From Chryseobacterium sp. Leaf180 (lineage in GTDB: Bacteria; Bacteroidota; Bacteroidia; Flavobacteriales; Weeksellaceae), in contig NZ_LMPJ01000009.1 in NCBI RefSeq assembly GCF_001424585.1, positions 182,212-246,211 on the forward strand: a stretch of DNA of 64,000 bases, given 5' to 3'. Shown here piece after piece: positions 34,985 to 43,693 of the stretch (its first letter is position 1; each line of letters starts with the position of its first letter). Position numbers and translations under genes: made by a program. The notes beneath the pieces were generated by a model. That model saw only the letters and a program-made list of their open reading frames with translations. It did not search any database and was not told the DNA's origin.

Positions 34985-36298
34985 TTATTTGTAATTTAAA
35001 GTTCCTGTAGTCTGTAATAATTTTCTGTAAGCAAGCGCCGCATCAGCTTTAGCATTGATCACACCAACGTTGGCAGCGATCTGTGCAGCATCAGCATCCA
35101 GAAGTTCGGTCATGGTTGCAAGACCGTTGTCGTATTTATTTTTTGTAATTCTGTAGTTTTCGTTAGCCTGCTCAGCAGATTTTTCGAAAACAGCGATTCT
35201 TTTTCTTGCGTAATCTGCGTTCTGATATTCACGGTTTACATCAAGTTTAATATTGTCATTTAATAAATCATTATTGGCTGAAAGCTGCAATTCACGGGCT
35301 TTAGATTGCTGCAGAGACGAATTTTTCTTCCAGATATTTGATAAATTATAGGAAACACCAACTCCGACATTCACAGCATTATAAACGGTCAAGAATTTGG
35401 GAATATCAGCAGCAACATAACCACCGGTAAAAGCAATTGAAGGAAGATTTTCTGCTTTTGCAGATTTTGTTCCCAGTGCTGCGGCTTTTCGCTGCTGATC
35501 GAGCGCCTGAAGATCTTTACGGTTTTCGCGGGCAGTATTCAGATAAAAATCTACCGGTTTGCTGTCGTCTGCATTGTCGATATAGTTTTCGTCAACTTCG
35601 ATCTGCGTGTTATCAGGAAGGCCGAGGAGCAAATCCATATTAATATTGGCAATGTTGTAATTGTTTCTTGCTTCCAAAAGCTGAAGTTCAATATTTGAAG
35701 TCTGTAGATTGGCTTTCAAACGGTCGTTTCTGGCAATCACTCCATTATTTTCAAGCTTTAAAAAAGTTTCATCACGCTTTTCAGAAGCGGTAAGATTTTC
35801 CTCCAAAACTTTAATCGACTGATTGGCTTTAAATAAATTATTATAAGCCTGCGCCACATTGTACGCGATCGCCGATTTATCATTTTCTGTACTCAGTTTT
35901 GAAGCTTCAACCAGATATTTTGCCGACTCAATTCCGTATTTAATTCTTCCTCCGGCATAAATCGGAACGCTCAGTGCGGCCTGCCCAAACGCTACCTGAT
36001 GAACCTCGGGACCGCCAGCCGTAGAAACTCCAGGAAGACGGATGTCGATATTTGGTTTCAGCGGAAGATAAAGATAGGTTCCCGAAACTTTAAGATCGGG
36101 CAGCTGTCGGTTTTTTGCTTCCAGAAGATTGGCAGTCGCTTCTTCGATCTGTGCCGCATCTACTTTTAAACTTTTGCTGTTCTGTATGCCCAGTTCCACA
36201 GCCTGTTCCAGCGTAATCTGTCTTTTTTCCTGCGCATGCGCCAAGGTAAAACCTGCCAGTAAAATCAAGGTAAGTACCGGCTTATTTATTTTCTTCAT
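34985..36298 (-). CDS. TolC family outer membrane efflux protein
   Basis: A 437-residue outer-membrane channel with signal peptide (cleavage after TLAHA). The two pseudo-repeats of the OEP family are visible: ITLEQAVELGIQNSKSLKVDAAQIEEA near the N-terminus and NYRITKNKYDNGLATMTELLDADAAQ near the C-terminus. Long coiled-coil helices match the periplasmic tunnel. Its start overlaps the end of the TetR gene by 17 bp, so translation is probably coupled. It supplies the exit duct for the EmrAB pump. Confidence 0.9.
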   Translation of the reverse strand: MKKINKPVLTLILLAGFTLAHAQEKRQITLEQAVELGIQNSKSLKVDAAQIEEATANLLEAKNRQLPDLKVSGTYLYLPLKPNIDIRLPGVSTAGGPEVHQVAFGQAALSVPIYAGGRIKYGIESAKYLVEASKLSTENDKSAIAYNVAQAYNNLFKANQSIKVLEENLTASEKRDETFLKLENNGVIARNDRLKANLQTSNIELQLLEARNNYNIANINMDLLLGLPDNTQIEVDENYIDNADDSKPVDFYLNTARENRKDLQALDQQRKAAALGTKSAKAENLPSIAFTGGYVAADIPKFLTVYNAVNVGVGVSYNLSNIWKKNSSLQQSKARELQLSANNDLLNDNIKLDVNREYQNADYARKRIAVFEKSAEQANENYRITKNKYDNGLATMTELLDADAAQIAANVGVINAKADAALAYRKLLQTTGTLNYK

Positions 36299-36908
36299 AA
36301 CCCAAAAGGTCTTTTAAAATATGTTTAATATGTGTTGTCAGTTCTTTGAAAAACTTCTCATCGAAAACTTCATCTCCGTCTTCATTATGTAAAAAGTCTT
36401 TATACATTTTCCTTGCATTCGACGCGTAAAACAAAGTACCGCTTACCGTAGAATGCAAAAGATAAATCGGAGGATTCTTCGTAAATATTCCTTTTTCTAT
36501 GCCGCTTTCCAGAATCTTGGAATACGTTGTAAGAAAGCTCATTTTGGTCTGTCTCAAAAATTCTACAATCGCCGGATTGTCGCTATAAAGCTGCTCGCGC
36601 TGCATGATCCGGAAAAACAACCGGTGTTTGCGAACTCTCTCTGCAAACTGATCTACAATGCGCACGATCTTTTCCCATTCGTTGATGTCGGTGCGGCTCA
36701 GCATTTCATCAGAAAAATAACGGCCTTCGCGCATTCTGTATTCTACCAGTTTTTCGTAAAGCTTTTCTTTGGAACCAAAATAATATGAGATCATCGAAAT
36801 ATTTACGTTCGCAGCCTTCGAGATCTCTCTCGTAGACGTACCGGAAAACCCTTTTATTGCAAAAAGCTTCTCGGCGGCAAACAGTATATTTTCTTCTTTC
36901 GAAATCAT
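36282..36908 (-). CDS. TetR/AcrR family transcriptional repressor of the efflux operon
   Basis: A 208-residue regulator. The N-terminal helix-turn-helix is typical: ILFAAEKLFAIKGFSGTSTREISKAANVNISMISYYFGSKEKLYEKLV. The helical C-terminal domain (from about residue 65) binds ligand and mediates dimerisation. It is the first gene of the operon and overlaps the TolC-type gene. A palindrome at 36953-36968, covering the -33 region of its promoter, is the likely operator, so the operon would be autoregulated and induced by a pump substrate. Confidence 0.9.
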   Translation of the reverse strand: MISKEENILFAAEKLFAIKGFSGTSTREISKAANVNISMISYYFGSKEKLYEKLVEYRMREGRYFSDEMLSRTDINEWEKIVRIVDQFAERVRKHRLFFRIMQREQLYSDNPAIVEFLRQTKMSFLTTYSKILESGIEKGIFTKNPPIYLLHSTVSGTLFYASNARKMYKDFLHNEDGDEVFDEKFFKELTTHIKHILKDLLGYEENK

Positions 36909-36927
36909 TTAATGAAATTTTCAGTTG

Positions 36928-36968
36928 CAAAGATACGACCAAAATCAAATAAAATCAAACGATTGATT
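36928..36968 (-). promoter_or_regulatory. Promoter and palindromic operator of the TetR-efflux operon
   Basis: Minus strand: TTG at 36958-36956, a 20-base spacer, TATCTTTG at 36935-36928, 19 bases before the TetR start. The inverted repeat AATCAA (36953-36958), ACGA, TTGATT (36963-36968) overlaps the -33 element. Additional AATCAA/TTGATT copies flank it. Binding by the adjacent TetR protein is inferred. Confidence 0.7.
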
Positions 36969-37020
36969 GATTTTTTATTTATGTATATCTAACACATTTA
37001 TTTTCAGTTAAATTGATTTC

Positions 37021-37047
37021 AAAAAAAATCAGACCCGAGCCTGATTT
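37021..37047 (-). terminator. holB: Terminator of holB
   Basis: Stem AAATCAG (37026-37032) with CTGATTT (37041-37047) and an 8-base loop. A T tract follows on the minus strand. The upstream arm overlaps the holB stop codon. Confidence 0.75.
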
Positions 37048-38164
37048 ATGTTGTTTTATGAATATATCTTGAGAGTTTTATACCTAGATCTGTCCAGACT
37101 ATTTTTGGATTTCCGTTTCTGGTTAAATGAAGATCGGCGGTATTGATTTCTTCTAGAATACTGATGATGTTGGCGCCGCTGATAAATTTCGAAAAACCTT
37201 CCCAGTTGAAACCGTTGGCATCAATCTTTTTATAGACCAAATCCTGCGACTGATAATTTTGCAGCAACGCCAGGCGGAAAATTTCAGAAGCATAGTTGAG
37301 GAAATTTTTCTGCTTTTCACGGTTCCAGCCGGCAATTTCTCTTGCCCAAATGATGATATTTTTAAGAAACTCCGGTTTCTTTTTTACCTGAAACGCATCG
37401 CGAACCCACTGCACAAAAAGTTTTTCGAATTCCGGATTTTTGATTTCAGCATTGAGGAGCTTTATCGCTTCATTCAAATTGCCTTGTGCTTCGTGAGCGG
37501 CAGATTTTGCCTGATCATCAGATGCTGCAAATTTATTTTTTAAATGAGAGATCAAATCTTCATCGGCAATTCTCGGCACTTCAATCATCTGCGTACGGGA
37601 AAGAATCGTCGGCAAAATATCGTCGCCTGTTTCTGCGGTGAGCAAAATCACGGTTTTTTCCGGCGGTTCTTCGAGAAATTTTAAAAATTTATTGGCTGCA
37701 GGAACATTCATTTTGTCGGCGCGCCAGACGATGAGAATCTTGGTACCGCCTTCATAACTTTTCAGTGCAAATTTCTGATTCTGATCTTCAATTTCTTCAG
37801 CCGATATAAAAAGCTGTTTATTTTCAGACTCCAGCAACGCCGACCAGTCATCGTAACTTGCATATGGCGACGCGAGCATCATTTCACGGAAATCTTCGAA
37901 ACGGTTTTTGCTCAGCGTACTTTTATTTTCATTAAAAACAGGAAAAGAAAAATGCAGATCGACATGATTGAGATGCTCCACTTTTGAAGCTGCATGAGGA
38001 TTCTCGCGTTCCAGGATTTCTTTTGCGTACGCCAAAACCAACGGCATGGTGCCGTAACCTTCTTTCCCGATGAAAAGCTGCGCGTGGCTTACTCTGTTTT
38101 TGGAAATACTGTCTTTCAGAAGTGATTTCAGGTTTTCCTGGCCGGCGATATTTTCCCAATTCAT
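37046..38164 (-). CDS. holB: DNA polymerase III delta-prime subunit
   Basis: A 372-residue clamp-loader ATPase-like subunit. The start NWENIAGQENLKSLLKDSISKNRVSHAQLFIGKEGYGT is the delta-prime N-terminus; the Walker A region (GKEGYGT) lacks the GKT of active ATPases. The core has ILIVWRADKMNVPAANKFLKFLEEPPE and the arginine-finger segment LPTILSRTQ, where most families have SRCQ. The four-Cys zinc site of E. coli delta-prime is absent. It works with DnaX and the delta subunit to load the sliding clamp for the DnaE polymerase at 4.8-9.5 kb. Confidence 0.88.
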   Translation of the reverse strand: MNWENIAGQENLKSLLKDSISKNRVSHAQLFIGKEGYGTMPLVLAYAKEILERENPHAASKVEHLNHVDLHFSFPVFNENKSTLSKNRFEDFREMMLASPYASYDDWSALLESENKQLFISAEEIEDQNQKFALKSYEGGTKILIVWRADKMNVPAANKFLKFLEEPPEKTVILLTAETGDDILPTILSRTQMIEVPRIADEDLISHLKNKFAASDDQAKSAAHEAQGNLNEAIKLLNAEIKNPEFEKLFVQWVRDAFQVKKKPEFLKNIIIWAREIAGWNREKQKNFLNYASEIFRLALLQNYQSQDLVYKKIDANGFNWEGFSKFISGANIISILEEINTADLHLTRNGNPKIVWTDLGIKLSRYIHKTT

Positions 38165-38168
38165 GCCT

Positions 38169-38176
38169 CAAAGATA
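38169..38176 (-). promoter_or_regulatory. holB: -7 box of holB, four bases from the start codon
   Basis: TATCTTTG on the minus strand ends four bases before the ATG at 38164, predicting a leaderless or very short-leader mRNA. No TTG at the usual -33 position is seen. Confidence 0.5.
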
Positions 38177-38376
38177 AAAGATTTTTACGGAAATTTTAAA
38201 GTTGATAGCATTCCGACGTTTTTGATTTCTAAATATTTTTAAATAAAATTTCGCCTTAAAAAACTTTTAAAATCAGGCTTTTTGGGCAGATAAACCCCTT
38301 AACAAACTTTAACCTCGCTTTACTTTTCCAATTCATTAATATTTAAGATATTTGCGCATTATTTTAAAAATTGAGA

Positions 38377-39654
38377 ATGAAAAAATTTTTTGTACTATCA
38401 TTCATTTCGGTGGGATATTTTCTGAACGCGCAAAGTGTAGGTAATTCGCCTTATGCCGCGTACGGAATTGGAGATGTGAAGTATGATAATACGATAGAAA
38501 CAACTTCGATGGGTGGGATTTCTACTGCATACATCAGCGATTTCAGCAGTAATTTTAATTTTGCCAACCCTGCGAATAATTCAAATTTTGAGCTGACCAG
38601 TTTAAGACTTGAAGCGACGAATGAGAATAATTTTTTCAGCTCAGACTTCAACAACACAAAATCTACCAAGCACTCGACCTTTTTATCGAACATCGCACTG
38701 GCTTTCCCGCTTTCTCCGAAAGTAAAAATGGGTATTTCTTACCAGCCGTACAGTTCTAAAAACTACGATATCATCAATACCCAAACTCAGGCAAACGGAG
38801 ATGTGTATGCAAACCGTTTCCGTGGAAAAGGTATTTTAAATATGGCTCAGGCTGCGTTTTCTTACAAAGTGACACCGCAGTTTTCAGTAGGTGCGAGAGC
38901 GAACTTATATTTTGGAAATCTTTCTGACATTAATGAGTTTACCGCTTCAAACGCAGAACTTATCAATGGTTACGAAACGAAAAACAGCATCAATAATTTT
39001 AATTTTACCCTTGGCACAAGCTACCAGAAAATTAATACGACGAATGACCGCAAATTTACCATCGGTGCGACAGCGACTTTTGGAAACACTAGCGACATGA
39101 CGACTGATTACAGAAATACAACGTACATCTACGGTGCAGGCGATACTAAAAATCTTGAGACTGTAATTGACGAGAGAAGTGTGAGTTCAAAAAATCTATT
39201 ACCGTTCCAGGCATCGGTTGGTGCAGGTTATGGTGACGAAAACAGATGGTTCGTTTCCGGGCAGGTTGATTACAAAAAAGGAGAAAACATTACGTATTTC
39301 GGGAACACTTTAAACTACAAAGATTCGTACAAAATCTCTGCAGGTGGATGGTATTTACCCGATTATAATAACTTCAGAAGTTATTTTTCAAGAATGGTTT
39401 ACCGCTACGGAGCTTTCTATGAAAAAGGTAGTCTTGAAATTGCAGGTAATTCTATCAACCGTTTCGGAATTTCCGGTGGTGTGGTTTTACCATTTAAAAC
39501 AAGCAGTGTAAACAGAATGAGCGGTATCGAAATCGGTTTTGAAGCCGGAAAACGCGGTACTGCGAAAGACAACCTGATCAATCAGAATTTTGTAAATCTT
39601 CGAGTCGGATTCAATTTTGCCGACCGTTGGTTTGGAAAAAATCTTTACAGATAA
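38377..39654 (+). CDS. Outer membrane beta-barrel protein, function unknown
   Basis: A 425-residue exported protein with signal peptide (MKKFFVLSFISVGYFLNAQ). The mature start SVGNSPYAAYGIGDV and the later GISYQPYSSKNYD, and alternating amphipathic strands, suggest a barrel of the FadL/PorV-like type. The C-terminus (NLRVGFNFADRWFGKNLYR) has no terminal aromatic residue. The ATG at 38377 was chosen over TTG at 38371. It is the first gene of a tight three-gene unit: lptC follows after 1 bp. The link to lptC suggests an envelope role. No specific function is assigned. Confidence 0.75.
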   Translation: MKKFFVLSFISVGYFLNAQSVGNSPYAAYGIGDVKYDNTIETTSMGGISTAYISDFSSNFNFANPANNSNFELTSLRLEATNENNFFSSDFNNTKSTKHSTFLSNIALAFPLSPKVKMGISYQPYSSKNYDIINTQTQANGDVYANRFRGKGILNMAQAAFSYKVTPQFSVGARANLYFGNLSDINEFTASNAELINGYETKNSINNFNFTLGTSYQKINTTNDRKFTIGATATFGNTSDMTTDYRNTTYIYGAGDTKNLETVIDERSVSSKNLLPFQASVGAGYGDENRWFVSGQVDYKKGENITYFGNTLNYKDSYKISAGGWYLPDYNNFRSYFSRMVYRYGAFYEKGSLEIAGNSINRFGISGGVVLPFKTSSVNRMSGIEIGFEAGKRGTAKDNLINQNFVNLRVGFNFADRWFGKNLYR

Positions 39655-39655
39655 C

Positions 39656-40252
39656 ATGAGATTTTTCTCACATACATCATTTAAAAATATAGCATACCTT
39701 TTCAGTTGTGCTATATTTTTTATATTCACGTCCTGCGAAGAAGATCTTACGAAGCAAAACGGAAATAAGAGCAAAAATTTCCCGTCTCAGATTATTAATA
39801 ATGCGAATATTATTCAGCGTGATTCTGGTTTTGTAACGATAAAAGCGACGGCTCCGCTTATCGAAAAGTATCAGCTGATTGACAGCCCTTATACGGTGGC
39901 GAGAAAAGGAATGAAGATTGAGTTTTTCGACAAAAAAAAGCCAGGAAAACCAGGAAATATCACCGCGAAATACGCGAAAATTTTTGATTACAAACAGTTC
40001 TACGAAGCGCGCGGAAATGTAAAAATCCTTACAAGCGACGGACAGAGATTTGCTACACAAAGCGTTTTTTGGGACCAGCGAAACAAGCGTATTTATACAA
40101 AAGATACGGTTTACGCGACAATGGAAGACGGTTCAGTTCTCGTTCACGCCAACGGAATGACCGCCAAAGATGACTTTTCTGAATATACTTTCTACAATAA
40201 TTCCGGCGACGTCGATATCAGCAAAACTAAAATTGCCGAATCAAAAAAATAA
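39656..40252 (+). CDS. lptC: LptC-like lipopolysaccharide export protein
   Basis: A 198-residue lipoprotein: signal peptide with lipobox FTSC, so Cys25 is the likely lipidation site. The periplasmic part has the LptC/LptA jelly-roll pattern: YTVARKGMKIEFFDKKKPG, then ITAKYAKIFDYKQFYEARGNVKI and DTVYATMEDGSVLVHANGM. LptC passes lipopolysaccharide from the LptBFG transporter to LptA. E. coli LptC is membrane-anchored by a helix; Bacteroidota forms are often lipoproteins. The start at 39656 follows the previous stop by one base. An upstream ATG at 39617 lies within the preceding gene. Confidence 0.8.
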   Translation: MRFFSHTSFKNIAYLFSCAIFFIFTSCEEDLTKQNGNKSKNFPSQIINNANIIQRDSGFVTIKATAPLIEKYQLIDSPYTVARKGMKIEFFDKKKPGKPGNITAKYAKIFDYKQFYEARGNVKILTSDGQRFATQSVFWDQRNKRIYTKDTVYATMEDGSVLVHANGMTAKDDFSEYTFYNNSGDVDISKTKIAESKK

Positions 40253-40255
40253 CAG

Positions 40256-41308
40256 GTGAAAGATTTTCACGCCATAGGATTGATGTCTGGCACAAGCCTC
40301 GATGGTTTGGATATCTGCTATGCTAAATTTCAGAATAAAAACGGTCACTGGAGTTTTAAGATTTTAAAAGCGGAAACGGTTGCGTACAATTCAGATTTAA
40401 AAAATCAGCTTAAAAATTCAATTCATCTTTCCTCTGAAAAACTTTTGGCCTTACATTCGGAATATGGTTTTTATCTTGGTGATGAAACCAAGAAGTTTAT
40501 CGAAAAAAACCGTTTAGAACATATCGATCTAATTGCTTCTCACGGTCATACCGTTTTTCATCAGCCACAAAATAAATTTACACTTCAGATCGGCGACGGT
40601 CGCGCAATTAAACTTAAAACGGGCTTGCCTGTGATCTATGATTTCCGGAGTCAGGATGTTTTGATGGGCGGAAACGGCGCACCACTCGTTCCGATTGGTG
40701 ACGAACTTCTTTTCAGCGAATACGATGCATGCGTTAATCTTGGCGGATTTTCAAATATCAGTTTTAAAAAAGATCAGAAAAGAATTGCATTTGATATTTC
40801 TCCTTTAAATATCGTTCTGAATAAACTTGCGCAAAAACTAGGCAGAGAATACGACGAAAACGGAGATGTTGCCAAATCAGGAATTGTAAAAAAAGATTTG
40901 CTTGAAAAACTCAATTCACTTGATTTTTACCGTCTGGCAGCGCCCAAATCATTGGGAATTGAATGGTGCAGCCAGCATATTTTTACTTTAACTGAAGTTG
41001 AAGAAAATACAGAAAACTGCATTGCAACATTCACGGAACATGCGGCGATACAGCTTGCAAAAGTTTTAAATGAAAATGGTTTAAAGAAGGTTTTAATTAC
41101 CGGCGGCGGAGCTTACAATTCCTTTTTTGTAGAACTTTTAAAAGAGAAAACCGGCAGCGAAATTATTATTCCGGAAAGGCAGATTATTGAATTTAAAGAA
41201 GCGCTGATTTTCGCATTCATGGGCGTTCTGCGAAGCCTTAATGAAATAAATGTACTTTCATCGTCAACCGGAAGTTCGCGAGATCACAGCTCAGGATCAA
41301 TTGCATAA
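40256..41308 (+). CDS. anmK: Anhydro-N-acetylmuramic acid kinase
   Basis: A 350-residue sugar kinase of the ASKHA fold for recycling of peptidoglycan anhydro-sugars to MurNAc-6-phosphate. The diagnostic N-terminal IGLMSGTSLDGLD binds phosphate; SHGHTVFHQP, GGNGAPLVPIGD and LITGGGAYNSFF are the remaining family motifs. The start codon is GTG at 40256, three bases after the lptC stop, preceded by ACAG. It ends the outer membrane protein-lptC-anmK unit, followed by a terminator. Confidence 0.92.
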   Translation: MKDFHAIGLMSGTSLDGLDICYAKFQNKNGHWSFKILKAETVAYNSDLKNQLKNSIHLSSEKLLALHSEYGFYLGDETKKFIEKNRLEHIDLIASHGHTVFHQPQNKFTLQIGDGRAIKLKTGLPVIYDFRSQDVLMGGNGAPLVPIGDELLFSEYDACVNLGGFSNISFKKDQKRIAFDISPLNIVLNKLAQKLGREYDENGDVAKSGIVKKDLLEKLNSLDFYRLAAPKSLGIEWCSQHIFTLTEVEENTENCIATFTEHAAIQLAKVLNENGLKKVLITGGGAYNSFFVELLKEKTGSEIIIPERQIIEFKEALIFAFMGVLRSLNEINVLSSSTGSSRDHSSGSIA

Positions 41309-41335
41309 AAAAACCTTCATTTCTGAAGGTTTTCA
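41309..41335. terminator. Terminator between convergent anmK and SRPBCC genes
   Basis: Stem ACCTTCA (41313-41319) with TGAAGGT (41324-41330), a 4-base loop, and A and T tracts on both sides. Confidence 0.8.
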
Positions 41336-41725
41336 TTATTTGTAAGCTTCCATTTTGTCGCTCAGCGTATTGATAAAGTTTTGAAGTGGTTTTTCAACCA
41401 TCATTTTTATAAAAGGATTAAATTTTCCTTCAAAAAGCATTTGCACCTCAGTTTGGTTTTCATTCAGCGGCTTCATCACAGCAGTTAAAGCAAAATCAAG
41501 GCTTGAACTGGCAGATTTTAAGACAGCTTTATCTTCTGTTACTTCATCGATTTTCAGTGCAATTTCCGGCATTCCCTGAAGACCGAATTTAAAACCGTCT
41601 TCGCGGCTTTCAAATTTATTAAGACCATCCGGCATAAATTCTTTATAATTTTCCGGCTTCTTCAACAACTCGGATAATTCTTTAGATGACTTATTGACAA
41701 TAAATTTTCGTCCTTCTAAATTCAT
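41336..41725 (-). CDS. SRPBCC (START-like) family protein
   Basis: A 129-residue protein with the helix-grip pattern: a first strand (EGRKFIVNKSSKELSELLKKPENYKEFMP), a run of beta strands, and the long C-terminal helix FIKMMVEKPLQNFINTLSDKMEAYK. Members bind hydrophobic ligands or partner proteins; this one resembles the polyketide cyclase/Aha1 side group. No ligand can be predicted. It is divergent from the NUDIX gene, with only 29 bp between start codons and overlapping promoters. Confidence 0.7.
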   Translation of the reverse strand: MNLEGRKFIVNKSSKELSELLKKPENYKEFMPDGLNKFESREDGFKFGLQGMPEIALKIDEVTEDKAVLKSASSSLDFALTAVMKPLNENQTEVQMLFEGKFNPFIKMMVEKPLQNFINTLSDKMEAYK

Positions 41726-41730
41726 TTTTT

Positions 41731-41759
41731 TATTTTTGTATTAAATATCTACAAATGTA
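41731..41759. promoter_or_regulatory. Overlapping divergent promoter boxes for the SRPBCC and NUDIX genes
   Basis: Plus strand TATTTTTG at 41731-41738, 16 bases before the NUDIX ATG. Minus strand TACATTTG at 41759-41752, 26 bases before the SRPBCC start and overlapping the NUDIX start codon. Both match TAnnTTTG; no TTG elements at usual spacing. Confidence 0.4.
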
Positions 41760-42366
41760 TAAAGTTTTTGTGAACGAAAAAAAATTATTACTCTCTAAGC
41801 AGTCACACGGTTTAGAAAAAAACATAAGTTTTGAAAGTTCCACTACTTTAGAAATTGCGATGGATCTTGTACAAAATACATCTGTGAAAAACATCAACGT
41901 TTACGGCGAAAACATTGATGAAATCTGGGATCAGTTCAAAAAAATGTTCCGAATCATCGAAGCTGCAGGCGGGATTGTTTACAACGGAAAAGATGAAATT
42001 CTCTTCATAAAAAGACTGGGAAAATGGGATCTTCCCAAAGGTAAAATGGAAAAAGGCGAGTCGCGCGAAGAATCTGCCATCCGCGAGATTGAGGAAGAAA
42101 CCAGCCTCATGAATGTGCAGTTACAGGATTTTGTGAGTACCACTTATCATATTTATACTGAAAGAACCGGTAAGAAAATTTTAAAGTTTACGCATTGGTT
42201 TGATATGTATTTTGAGGGCGAAAACACCGCAAAACCCCAGATTGAAGAAGGCATCACCGAAGTTGCCTGGAAAAACGAAAGCCAGATAGAAAGTGAAGTT
42301 TATGCCAATACTTTTCAGAATATCAAATTGATTTTGGGCGAAAGTTTCGAGAAAAAATCTAAATAA
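41755..42366 (+). CDS. NUDIX hydrolase
   Basis: A 203-residue protein. The N-terminal ~70 residues are a small alpha/beta extension of unknown role. The Nudix domain has the box GKMEKGESREESAIREIEEET (about residues 99-119), nearly canonical, with Thr at the final Gly position. Such enzymes hydrolyse nucleoside diphosphates linked to another group; the substrate is not predictable. In some Bacteroidota a similar gene sits beside pyrE, but pyrE is not next to it here. Its 3' end overlaps that of murF by 8 bp on the opposite strand. Confidence 0.85.
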   Translation: MYKVFVNEKKLLLSKQSHGLEKNISFESSTTLEIAMDLVQNTSVKNINVYGENIDEIWDQFKKMFRIIEAAGGIVYNGKDEILFIKRLGKWDLPKGKMEKGESREESAIREIEEETSLMNVQLQDFVSTTYHIYTERTGKKILKFTHWFDMYFEGENTAKPQIEEGITEVAWKNESQIESEVYANTFQNIKLILGESFEKKSK

Positions 42367-43630
42367 ATTCTGCAGCTTTTTCAAGTGCAATTCCGCGGGA
42401 AGCTTTCAGTAAAATATTATCGCTTGAAATTTTATTCTTTTTTAAATAATCGATGAGTGCATCAGTATTCTCAAAGGCTTGATGATTTCGATTGGCTTTA
42501 AAAAAGATCGGTCCCACGGTAATAATCTGATCATAACGGTATGTGCTGGCTAAGTTTAAAATTGCCTGATGTTCTGATTCGCTTTCATCGCCAAGCTCAA
42601 GCATATCGCCGATAATAATCGTTTTCGAACCGCCAAAATCTTTAAAATTTGAAAGTGACGCCGCCATCGAACTTGGATTTGCATTGTAAGTATCCAGAAC
42701 AAGCGTTTTTCCATTTTTTTGCACAACCTGAGAACGCATATTTGTAGGTTCGTAATTTTCAACCGCTTTTTTAATATCAGAAATTTCGACGCCGAAATGC
42801 AATCCTAAAGTTACAGCGGCACAGATATTTGTAAAGTTGTAATCACCTGTAAGCTGGGATAAAGCAGACATTTCTCTGTACTGCAATCCAACTTTCTGAT
42901 CTTTATTAAAAGATTTGAAAATATAGTCTGCGCTTTCTTCCCCGAACGTTATTTTATGAGAATAGTTTTGAGTTTTTTCGTTCTGAATGCTGTCGTCATT
43001 GTTAACAATAATCGTTTTCTGCTGATTTATAAGATAATCGTAAAGCTCAGATTTGCCTTTAATAACTCCTTCGTAACCGCCAAAACCTTCCAAATGAGCT
43101 TTCCCAAAATTGGTTATGTAACCTAAATCAGGCTGTGCCAATTCACTTAAAAACGCAATTTCCTTCTGATGATTCGCACCCATTTCGATCACTGCCATGT
43201 CATGTTCAGTTTTTATTGAAAGCAAGGTAAGCGGAACGCCAATGTGATTATTTAAATTTCCTTTTGTGTACTGAACATTGAATTTTTGCGAAAGAACTGC
43301 ATGAATCAATTCTTTGGTCGTTGTTTTACCATTGCTTCCAGTAAGTCCTATAATAGGAATTTTTATTTGACTTCTGTGCAGTTTTGCAAGATCCTGCAAA
43401 AACTCTAAAGTCGATGAAACGCAAAAAATATTTTTATCTGGATTTTCAAACTTTTTATCTTCAACAATTACTGCTAAAGCACCTTCTTTTACAGCGCTTT
43501 CGGCAAAAAGTGCTGCATTGAAATTATCTCCGGAAAACGCAAAAAAGATATTGTCTTTCTGCAGTTTTCTGTTGTCAATCACTACACCTGAAGACTTTAA
43601 AAAAAGCGGATAAAATTCTGTGGCATTCAT
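42359..43630 (-). CDS. murF: UDP-N-acetylmuramoyl-tripeptide--D-alanyl-D-alanine ligase
   Basis: A 423-residue Mur ligase that completes the UDP-MurNAc-pentapeptide precursor. Domain 1 has DNRKLQKDNIFFAFSGDNFNA for UDP-substrate binding; the ATP loop is GLTGSNGKTTTKE (near residue 97). The central domain carries EMGANHQKEI, the carbamylated-Lys region GVIKGKSELYD, and DTYNANPSSM, which is typical of MurF. Length is normal. It is transcribed away from the gldJ terminator with a very close -7 box. The 3' end overlaps the NUDIX gene by 8 bp. Confidence 0.92.
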   Translation of the reverse strand: MNATEFYPLFLKSSGVVIDNRKLQKDNIFFAFSGDNFNAALFAESAVKEGALAVIVEDKKFENPDKNIFCVSSTLEFLQDLAKLHRSQIKIPIIGLTGSNGKTTTKELIHAVLSQKFNVQYTKGNLNNHIGVPLTLLSIKTEHDMAVIEMGANHQKEIAFLSELAQPDLGYITNFGKAHLEGFGGYEGVIKGKSELYDYLINQQKTIIVNNDDSIQNEKTQNYSHKITFGEESADYIFKSFNKDQKVGLQYREMSALSQLTGDYNFTNICAAVTLGLHFGVEISDIKKAVENYEPTNMRSQVVQKNGKTLVLDTYNANPSSMAASLSNFKDFGGSKTIIIGDMLELGDESESEHQAILNLASTYRYDQIITVGPIFFKANRNHQAFENTDALIDYLKKNKISSDNILLKASRGIALEKAAEFI

Positions 43631-43634
43631 GCAT

Positions 43635-43642
43635 CAAAAATA
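43635..43642 (-). promoter_or_regulatory. murF: -7 box of murF, four bases from the start codon
   Basis: TATTTTTG on the minus strand lies between the gldJ terminator T tract and the murF ATG at 43630, four bases away. The T-rich terminator tail could create this match by chance. Confidence 0.35.
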
Positions 43643-43671
43643 AAAAAACCTCCCGTAAAACAGGAGGTTTT
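43642..43671 (-). terminator. gldJ: Terminator of gldJ
   Basis: Stem AAAACCTCC (43645-43653) with GGAGGTTTT (43663-43671), a 9-base loop, and a T tract on the minus strand. It lies between gldJ and murF. Confidence 0.85.
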
Positions 43672-43693
43672 TGTAAGTATTTTGATAAATAAA

